Below, in pieces: positions 30,661 to 35,489 of a stretch of DNA of 35,489 nt. The notes beneath the pieces were generated by a model that saw only the letters and a program-made list of their open reading frames with translations, did no database searches and was not told the DNA's origin. Within the stretch, counting starts at the first letter, position 1, and each line of letters starts with the position of its first letter. This DNA comes from Candidatus Zixiibacteriota bacterium (GTDB lineage: Bacteria > Zixibacteria > MSB-5A5 > GN15 > FEB-12): positions 1-35,489 of the forward strand of contig JBFMGC010000002.1 in the NCBI GenBank assembly GCA_040752815.1. The letters run 5' to 3'. The translations under genes were made by a program, and so were the position numbers.

Positions 30661-30716
30661 GCGGCAGGACTCCGTTCGCGTCCGTCTTTCGACGAACGCT
30701 ACAAAGGACCTGCCGC
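30661..30716. repeat. Second internal palindrome of the MITE-like element
   Basis: Outer arms GCGGCAGG (30661-30668) and CCTGCCGC (30709-30716) are extended by TCC/GGA after a two-base bulge. They enclose an inner stem CGTTCG (30673-30678) / CGAACG (30693-30698). Together with the palindrome at 30580-30636 it fills most of the element, which would fold as two adjacent hairpins. Confidence 0.55.
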
Positions 30717-30788
30717 AACTTTTCCAACTTATGAGACAGCCTCTCCTGGTCCGCCCTTGGAATGAAGCGCGCCGAAGCGACAGCATGC

Positions 30789-30808
30789 GGCAGACGAGGC
30801 CGTCTGCC
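30789..30808. repeat. GGCAGACG/CGTCTGCC palindrome
   Basis: An eight-base-pair perfect stem (30789-30796 with 30801-30808) closes an AGGC loop. Its arms match the palindromes at 29381-29444, so it is a further copy of the same dispersed family. Confidence 0.55.
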
Positions 30809-30866
30809 GGCCACGCAAGCCTCCGGCGGACCGGCCATGCAGTGCAAATGCCGGGGACTGCCGAGC

Positions 30867-30903
30867 AAAAAACGACGGCGGTCCAATTTCTGCGGCCGCC
30901 GTC
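30867..30903 (-). terminator. Rho-independent terminator of rpsA
   Basis: In the rpsA transcript GACGGCGG (30896-30903) pairs with CCGCCGTC (30874-30881) across a 14-base loop. The stem is followed by G and six T (30867-30872). It begins 25 bases after the rpsA stop. This is a textbook intrinsic terminator, so rpsA and dusB are probably separate transcription units. Confidence 0.88.
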
Positions 30904-30927
30904 TGCTTTGTGAGTATGGTCAGATCC

Positions 30928-33006
30928 CTATGCTTCTTCCGCCTCGATCTGGCCGTCCGTCTGATCCATCGACGGGGCAGGCATCACCGGCATTTCCGGC
31001 TCGGAGGCCGCAGGGGCGGACTCGGCTGCCGCCTTTATGGCCTGCGGCATGACATCGCCGACAGAGGCCATAGCCGGACGGTGCTGCGCCAGGTACTGCT
31101 CGAATTCCTCGCGCTCCCGTTTCTTGTAATAGGCGAGAACCGAGAGGACCACTTTGTGCTGATGCTGGTCGAACTCGATTACGTGAAGCGGAATCTGCTC
31201 GCCCTCTTTGAAGATGCCGGTGGGATCGGTCAGGTCACGGCCCGCCAGTTGGCTGGTCGGCACGAACCCCTCGACATCATCGCCGAGGTCCACAACCACG
31301 CCGCGGTCGAACACCTTGTTGATCGTGCCGAGGCACTCGGCGCCGACCTTGAACCGCTCGGCCAGCATCGGCCACGGATCTTCGACAAGCTGCTTGAAGC
31401 CCAGCGATATGCGACGGTTGTCGTGATCGATCCTGATCACCTTGACCTGTACCACGTCGCCTTTCTTCATCACCTCGGAGGGGTGCTGAATGCGCTTGGT
31501 CCAGGACATATCCGAAATATGCACCAGGCCGTCGATACCTTCCTCAAGCTCCACGAAAGCACCGAAAGCGGTCAGGTTCCGCACCTTGCCGGTGAGAATC
31601 TTGCCGATCGGGTATTTGCCCTCGATAGTGAGCCACGGATCCGGCTCCATCTGCTTGATGCCGAGCGAAATCTTTTCGTTGTCCTTATCTACGGACAAAA
31701 CCACCGCGTCGACCTCGTCGCCGACGTTCATGATCTTCGATGGGTGCTTGATGTGCTGGGTCCAAGACATCTCGGAGATGTGAATCAGCCCCTCGATCCC
31801 TTTCTCCAGCTCGATAAACGCACCGTAATCGGTGATCGAAACCACCTTGCCGGTGACTTTCTTACCGAGCGGGTATTTCTCCTCGATGTTTTCCCACGGG
31901 TACGGAGTCATCTGTTTCAACCCGAGGGAAATGCGCGTGGTGTTCTGGTCGAAATCCAGAATCTTGACATCTATAGTGTCGCCCAGGTTTACCATCTCTG
32001 AAGGATGGCGCACCCGGCCCCAGGACATGTCGGTGATATGCAGAAGGCCGTCGACACCGCCCATATCGATAAAGACACCGAAATCGGTGATGTTCTTGAC
32101 CACACCCTGGCGAATCTGACCGACCTCGATCTCCTTGAGCAGCTCGTCACGCATCTTCTCGCGCTCTTTCTCAAGCACGACCCGGCGCGAGACAACTATG
32201 TTGCGGCGGTTCTTATTGATCTTGATGATCTTCAAATCCATCATCTGGTTGATGAGGGCGTCGAAATCAGGCACCTGGCGGAGCGAAATCTGCGAGCCGG
32301 GCAGAAAAGCATCGACTCCCATGATATCGACTATGACCCCGCCCTTGATCCGGCGCACCACCCGGCCCTGAACCGTCTCGCCGGCATCGTGCAGATCGCG
32401 AATCCGGTCCCAGACCAGCATGAAATCGGCCTTCTGCTTGGACAGCAGCAACTGGCCGTGGTTGTCCTCGATCTGTTCGAGGAACACGTCGACCTTGTCG
32501 CCCACTTTGATATTGAGCGGCTGGGGGAATTCCTCGATCGGGATTCGGCCCTCGGATTTGAAGCCGACATCGACAATGACATCTTCGGGGTTGACCCCCA
32601 TTACTGTGCCGTGGATAATCTCGCCCTCGCGGATATCCTTGATTGTGGCGTCGTACATGTCGACCATGGCGTCGTACTGCGCCTTGTCGTAGACGACTCC
32701 TGAGACATCGGTGATACGCACCGCTTCGACCGTCTCCTCCGGCTCGACCACCACGACCTCTTCGGCTTTCGCCTTCGCCTTCACCAGTACGCGCTGGCGG
32801 CGGGCGGTCATGAGTCGTTCTTCGGCGGTTTCCTCAGCCTGAAGGGCCATCAGATCCGGCTCTTCGGTCTGGACTCCCGTCTTCGTGATTTTGGTTTTGA
32901 CCTTGGTGGTCTTCTTGCCACTGGTCGCTTTGCGTTTCGAGGTGCGCGCGGCCTTGGTGGGCTTGGTTGATTTTGTGGTTCGCGTAGTTCTTTTGGCTTC
33001 AGCCAT
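30928..33006 (-). CDS. rpsA: Ribosomal protein S1, six S1 domains, long basic N-terminal tail
   Basis: The protein has 692 residues. Six S1 RNA-binding domains follow one another from about residue 130 to 635, for example I-I-H-G-T-V-M-G-V-N (domain 1), V-V-R-R-I-K-G-G-V-I-V-D (2), N-I-T-D-F-G-V-F-I-D (3), S-I-T-D-Y-G-A-F-I-E (4), N-L-T-A-F-G-A-F-V-E (5) and K-V-F-D-R-G-V-V-V-D (6). It binds mRNA on the 30S subunit. The first ~110 residues are an unusual K/T/R-rich then acidic tail. The last ~60 residues are disordered. AAGGAGG lies eleven bases before the ATG at 33004-33006. The gene follows plsC and cmk, a common bacterial order; ispH is missing here. Confidence 0.96.
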   Translation of the reverse strand: MAEAKRTTRTTKSTKPTKAARTSKRKATSGKKTTKVKTKITKTGVQTEEPDLMALQAEETAEERLMTARRQRVLVKAKAKAEEVVVVEPEETVEAVRITDVSGVVYDKAQYDAMVDMYDATIKDIREGEIIHGTVMGVNPEDVIVDVGFKSEGRIPIEEFPQPLNIKVGDKVDVFLEQIEDNHGQLLLSKQKADFMLVWDRIRDLHDAGETVQGRVVRRIKGGVIVDIMGVDAFLPGSQISLRQVPDFDALINQMMDLKIIKINKNRRNIVVSRRVVLEKEREKMRDELLKEIEVGQIRQGVVKNITDFGVFIDMGGVDGLLHITDMSWGRVRHPSEMVNLGDTIDVKILDFDQNTTRISLGLKQMTPYPWENIEEKYPLGKKVTGKVVSITDYGAFIELEKGIEGLIHISEMSWTQHIKHPSKIMNVGDEVDAVVLSVDKDNEKISLGIKQMEPDPWLTIEGKYPIGKILTGKVRNLTAFGAFVELEEGIDGLVHISDMSWTKRIQHPSEVMKKGDVVQVKVIRIDHDNRRISLGFKQLVEDPWPMLAERFKVGAECLGTINKVFDRGVVVDLGDDVEGFVPTSQLAGRDLTDPTGIFKEGEQIPLHVIEFDQHQHKVVLSVLAYYKKREREEFEQYLAQHRPAMASVGDVMPQAIKAAAESAPAASEPEMPVMPAPSMDQTDGQIEAEEA

Positions 33007-33035
33007 CTGTCTAAAAAAACCTCCTTACAGGGTAT

Positions 33036-33120
33036 CCGGCGGTCTTGGATTTTTTCTCGCCCCCGGGGGACGTGAAAAGACCGACGAACAACTGCCTCCG
33101 CCGGTCTCCCGGCCCAAGAC
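33036..33120 (-). promoter_or_regulatory. rpsA leader with mutually exclusive pairings
   Basis: In RNA order, segment A GTCTTGG (33114-33120) can pair with CCAAGAC in segment D (33042-33048). Segment B CCGGCGG (33098-33104) can pair with CCGCCGG in D (33036-33042). B can also form a local GCCGG-GAGA-CCGGC hairpin (33100-33113), or pair AGACCG (33102-33107) with CGGTCT (33078-33083), which is followed by a short T-run. These options exclude one another, as in attenuators. S1 is known to autoregulate its own mRNA in enterics; a similar role here is inference. Confidence 0.4.
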
Positions 33121-33128
33121 AGCCATGC

Positions 33129-33156
33129 TATATAAGCAATCGCCCGGAAATTCCAA
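33129..33156 (-). promoter_or_regulatory. Candidate vegetative promoter of rpsA
   Basis: On the minus strand TTGGAA (33151-33156) and TATATA (33129-33134) are 16 bases apart, each with four of six matches to the -35 and -10 consensus. Transcription would begin near 33122 and give a leader of about 115 bases that contains the alternative hairpins described at 33036-33120. Confidence 0.4.
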
Positions 33157-33180
33157 ACGGATTTTTGGGGCCGGCAGCCT

Positions 33181-33834
33181 TCAATTCTGGTCGGAGACGG
33201 ACGAGCGTTTCTGAAGGGACTTCACCTGCTCGCGAAGTATCGTGATCTGCTGCATCACCGCTTCAGACAACGCCTTGTAGCCGGCCTTATCCTGTGAAAA
33301 CGACTTGACCCACTCCGCCGAGAGCGGTGCCCCGTAGGCAATCGCCATTCTGGTCCGTCGCCGCAGACAATCCATAAGCCTATTAGTGCCATGGAGATAC
33401 GCCGGGACGATGGGACAGACCGCGGCGTGCGCCACAATTCCCAGACCAGCCTTAACGGGCAGAAACTCGTTCGTGCGGGAACGGGTACCCTCGGGAAAAA
33501 ACGTGAGGCCGAAGCCTCGATGGACAGCGTCCACCGCCCGCTCCATCGCCTGACGGTCTATTGTCCCCCGCTTAACCGGAAGCGCATTGCAAGCCCGGAG
33601 CACTGCCCCGAATAGTGGGTTTTTGAAAAGCTCTTTCTTGGCGAAGAAATACAGTCTTCGCGGCTGCCAACTGCCCACGACCGGTGGGTCATAGTATGAA
33701 ATATGATTGGAGGCCAGAATGAAGCCGCCTTTTCGCGGCACGTTTTCGGCGCCGATAATCATCGGCCGAAAAAGCAGCCAGCTCAGTATCCGGGTAAGCC
33801 AGTACCCGGCGAAATAAACCGGTCGGATGTTCAC
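33181..33834 (-). CDS. plsC: 1-acyl-sn-glycerol-3-phosphate acyltransferase (PlsC family)
   Basis: The protein has 217 residues. An N-terminal hydrophobic helix (about 7-27) anchors it in the membrane. The catalytic motif N-H44-I-S-Y-Y-D49 (H-x4-D) and the substrate-binding motif F-F-P-E115-G-T-R (about 112-118) are both intact, as is the L-P-V-K-R-G segment at 85-90. It transfers an acyl group to lysophosphatidic acid to make phosphatidic acid. It overlaps the cmk stop by four bases. The cmk-plsC-rpsA order is common in bacteria. Confidence 0.92.
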   Translation of the reverse strand: MNIRPVYFAGYWLTRILSWLLFRPMIIGAENVPRKGGFILASNHISYYDPPVVGSWQPRRLYFFAKKELFKNPLFGAVLRACNALPVKRGTIDRQAMERAVDAVHRGFGLTFFPEGTRSRTNEFLPVKAGLGIVAHAAVCPIVPAYLHGTNRLMDCLRRRTRMAIAYGAPLSAEWVKSFSQDKAGYKALSEAVMQQITILREQVKSLQKRSSVSDQN

Positions 33835-34532
33835 TTCAGTACGGTTTTGAGAAGAGCCAGAACCCGCTCCACCTGCTCTTCGATTGTGGTGTTGGTGGTA
33901 TCCACCAGATAGGAGTCGCGCGAGCGTGTCAAGGGCGAGTGCTTTCTCTCGGAGTCCAGCTTGTCGCGACGCTGTATCTCTTCGATCTGCTCCTCGAGCG
34001 TGGTCGATACCCCCAACCGAGCCATGTCGATAAGCCGCCGTTGCGCCCGCGTGGCGACATCGCAGTCAAGGTACACTTTGACATCGGCGTCGGCAAAAAC
34101 GACAGTAGTGGTATCGCGCCCCTCGGCGACAATCTCGCCCCGCACCCCCATCTCGCGCTGCTTGTCCACCATCGCCTCGCGGACACCCTTGTGCGCCGAC
34201 ACCTCCGAAACCAGTTGCGTGACCATCGGGCTGCGAATTTCATCCGTCACCTCCCGGCCGTTGATGAAGACACGGTTGACGTCTTCGTGGGTTTCGAATT
34301 TGATCTCCACAGAGCGCGCCAACACGCTAAGGCGGGCACCGTCCGACGGCGCCACCCCGTTCTGGATGGCGAACCAGGTGAGCGCGCGATACATGGCCCC
34401 GGTATCGAGATACTGGTAGCCGAGCCGGGCCGCCAGAATCTTGGCGGTGGTCGACTTGCCGGAACCGGCCGGCCCGTCGATAGCGATCACCCGGCCTTTG
34501 AATTTGGAGAGGCGGTAGGGTCGCGATGTCAT
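33831..34532 (-). CDS. cmk: Cytidylate kinase
   Basis: Starting from ATG 34530-34532 the product has 233 residues; a GTG six codons upstream (34548-34550) is a possible alternative. The P-loop reads D-G-P-A-G-S-G-K-S-T-T-A-K near the N-terminus. Y-L-D-T-G-A-M-Y-R-A follows, and the family's G-R-D-T-T-T-V-V-F-A-D-A near the middle and A-R-R-x-x-like R-A-Q-R-R-L after it. It phosphorylates CMP and dCMP with ATP. No clear Shine-Dalgarno precedes either start. Confidence 0.95.
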   Translation of the reverse strand: MTSRPYRLSKFKGRVIAIDGPAGSGKSTTAKILAARLGYQYLDTGAMYRALTWFAIQNGVAPSDGARLSVLARSVEIKFETHEDVNRVFINGREVTDEIRSPMVTQLVSEVSAHKGVREAMVDKQREMGVRGEIVAEGRDTTTVVFADADVKVYLDCDVATRAQRRLIDMARLGVSTTLEEQIEEIQRRDKLDSERKHSPLTRSRDSYLVDTTNTTIEEQVERVLALLKTVLK

Positions 34533-34604
34533 GGCGGAAAATTTACGCACTGGTCACCGTGGTGGCAACCGCAAATGCTCGTTCCGAAGCGGCGCACGAG
34601 CTGA

Positions 34605-35231
34605 TCAGGGGCGATTCCAGGAAGCCGTGACCGAGTCCGGCGCCGCGACATTAAGAGGCGGATACCCAAACCATTTGACGTGCAGCCGTTCGTAGACGTA
34701 TCCGCCCATAAGCGCGGCCAGAGCGTCATTTAGTCGGGCCAGGCGATGCGTATCCGATGAGCGCATGGCCAGACAATAGTATTCCGGGCTTAACACGGTA
34801 TCGACTATTCGCCGGCCTGCCGTACGTTCAACTGCTGCCTTAGTGGCCGAGTCGACAACCTGCACATTCGACCCCAAACCGGTGAGATAATAGGGATGAG
34901 ATAACACAAGGTCCTGTGCATAAACAGTCTCTCCCTCGGCGACTCGCATGGCCACATCAATCTCACCACGCTTCAGGGCGACTGCCAGGCTTTCGGCCGG
35001 AACAGGAACTATATCACACGACCAACGACACGAGCGGCACAGTAACGTAGCGAGTTCAATGTCGAATCCTACCGGGGCGCTGGTTGCGGAATCCCAATAC
35101 GCAAACGGCGGCCGCCAAGTTTCGAGCCCGAAAACCAGGTGATCAGGCGGCCGTCGCGGCGGCTCAGGTTGCGACGAGCATCCCAGCACAATGAGAGCGG
35201 CGAGGAGGGGTGTTATCATCTTCGTGATCAT
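34605..35231 (-). CDS. Solute-binding lipoprotein (SBP_bac_3 type)
   Basis: The 208-residue protein has a lipoprotein signal peptide ending in the lipobox L-I-V-L-G-C18, followed by a proline-rich linker. The mature part reads L-V-F-G-L-E-T-W-R-P-P-F-A-Y-W, then V-G-F-D-I-E-L-A-T-L-L and L-K-R-G-E-I-D-V-A-M. This is the bilobed amino-acid-type solute-binding fold. It is shorter than the usual ~240-260 residues. No ABC permease or ATPase gene is nearby, so it may serve a distant transporter or act as a sensor. Two ATGs (35229-35231, 35217-35219) are both compatible. Confidence 0.85.
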   Translation of the reverse strand: MITKMITPLLAALIVLGCSSQPEPPRRPPDHLVFGLETWRPPFAYWDSATSAPVGFDIELATLLCRSCRWSCDIVPVPAESLAVALKRGEIDVAMRVAEGETVYAQDLVLSHPYYLTGLGSNVQVVDSATKAAVERTAGRRIVDTVLSPEYYCLAMRSSDTHRLARLNDALAALMGGYVYERLHVKWFGYPPLNVAAPDSVTASWNRP

Positions 35232-35299
35232 AAGTCGTTCACACCCCGCGTATAGTGGGGTGCGACACCCGTGGAATCAACCAGTATCTCGCCCAAAGA

Positions 35300-35333
35300 A
35301 AAACGGTTTCCGGATATACCCGGAAACCGTTTT
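35300..35333. terminator. Strong bidirectional intrinsic terminator
   Basis: AAAACGGTTTCCGG (35300-35313) pairs perfectly with CCGGAAACCGTTTT (35320-35333) around a six-base loop. On the minus strand the stem ends in a T-run (TTTT-T-C-TTT). It stands 30 bases after the stop of the gene at the right edge and insulates it from the lipoprotein gene. Confidence 0.88.
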
Positions 35334-35362
35334 CCACGGGGAGGAAGAGACCTTTGGTTTTC

Positions 35363-35489
35363 TCAGTAGAAATCGAGCGAAAGAGACCGGAAACGGTCGT
35401 CCAGCTCGATCTGGATACGTACCGCCGATGTATCGAAACCGTCGCTCACGTAGCTCCCCTCGCGCATCACCAGCCCGATCTGTTCGAGG
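35363..35489 (-). CDS. C-terminal end of an unidentified gene (5' end outside the window)
   Basis: The minus-strand frame is open from the window edge to TGA at 35363-35365, giving the last 41 residues (L-E-Q-I-G-L-V-M-R-E-G near the edge, D-D-R-F-R-S-L-S-L-D-F-Y at the end). Codon use and GC at third positions look like the neighbouring genes, and a strong terminator follows the stop. No family is recognised from this fragment. Confidence 0.7.
   Translation of the reverse strand, partial: LEQIGLVMREGSYVSDGFDTSAVRIQIELDDRFRSLSLDFY

Larger units (their letters stand above)
30548..30743. mobile_element. Probable MITE-like element, 196 bp
   Basis: The left end GAGGCTGTCCCAAAAGTC (30548-30565) and the right end AACTTATGAGACAGCCTC (30726-30743) are inverted repeats matching at 15 of 18 positions. 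GGGCGG continues the similarity outside each end (left from 30533, right through 30755 on the other strand). The inside carries two large palindromes and no coding capacity. This is the build of a non-autonomous element moved by a transposase encoded elsewhere; the GAGGCTGTCCCAAAA end resembles ends of some insertion sequences. No clear target duplication is visible. It lies in a safe position between the rpsA terminator and dusB. Confidence 0.5.
30463..30927. other. 465-bp spacer between rpsA and dusB
   Basis: The spacer carries no credible gene; frames open across it have no protein-like features. In order of increasing coordinate it holds the 5' side of dusB, a MITE-like element (30548-30743) with two internal palindromes, a GGCAGAC palindrome (30789-30808) and the rpsA terminator (30867-30903). 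Confidence 0.6.

Noticed and set aside
30463-30786. Upstream extension of dusB by 108 codons
   Set aside because: The extension passes through repeat DNA; homology to Dus proteins begins only at the ATG 30460-30462.
30581-30886. 101-codon minus-strand frame in the rpsA-dusB spacer
   Set aside because: It reads through both palindromes of the MITE-like element and the rpsA terminator region; composition is not protein-like.
33060-33069. Ten-base palindrome CCCCCGGGGG in the rpsA leader
   Set aside because: With no loop it cannot form a simple RNA hairpin, and it could be chance in a GC-rich spacer.
1-35489. CRISPR arrays, rRNA genes, complete insertion sequences, prophage genes
   Set aside because: No regularly spaced direct repeats, no rRNA signatures and no transposase or phage proteins were found on either strand.

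Overview
The window is a flagellar gene cluster plus flanking housekeeping genes. Every gene I can support lies on the minus strand, so transcription runs from high to low coordinates. The organism is probably an uncultured Gram-negative bacterium of the FCB superphylum, in the style of Zixibacteria. Reasons: a secreted FG-GAP protein carries an NYPNPFN-type C-terminal sorting domain; two -24/-12 (sigma-54) type promoter motifs and one sigma-28-like motif accompany the flagellar genes; FlbD and MotE-like genes are present; and short palindromic repeats are scattered between genes. The taxonomic call is inference.

Right flank (about 27994-35489). The order of transcription is: the tail of an unidentified gene with a strong terminator, a solute-binding lipoprotein, cmk, plsC, rpsA (ribosomal protein S1, with a structured leader and a clear terminator), a 465-bp spacer holding a probable 196-bp MITE-like element with long internal palindromes, dusB, and mtaB. 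Repeats built on GGCAGAC/GTCTGCC surround dusB.

Flagellar operon (about 11099-27919). A good -24/-12 promoter motif sits just upstream of motE. It is followed by motE, fliK, flgD, a TIGR02530-type gene, flgE, flbD, fliL, fliM, fliN, fliO, fliP, fliQ, fliR, flhB, flhA, flhF, flhG and fliA. This covers hook assembly, the switch, the export gate, placement control and the flagellar sigma factor. The rod, MS-ring and ATPase genes (flgBC-fliEFGHIJ), and motAB, are not in the window.

Accessory arm after fliA (about 2732-11072). Tightly packed genes continue from fliA: two small proteins (one with a DUF2802-like tail), a zinc-ribbon DUF2225-like protein, three consecutive PilZ proteins all with intact c-di-GMP motifs, an exported protein of unknown function, a GAF plus histidine-containing DHp protein with no ATPase domain, a small helical protein, two stand-alone receiver proteins and a FapA/DUF342 protein. 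I read this as a signalling module linked to motility, and it is the most interesting part of the window.

Left flank (1-2731). It holds a tRNA-Ser(GCT), a 578-bp more AT-rich spacer with three C-GNA-G mini-hairpins, the FG-GAP/sorting-domain protein, a 46-residue secreted peptide and the first codons of another gene at the window edge.
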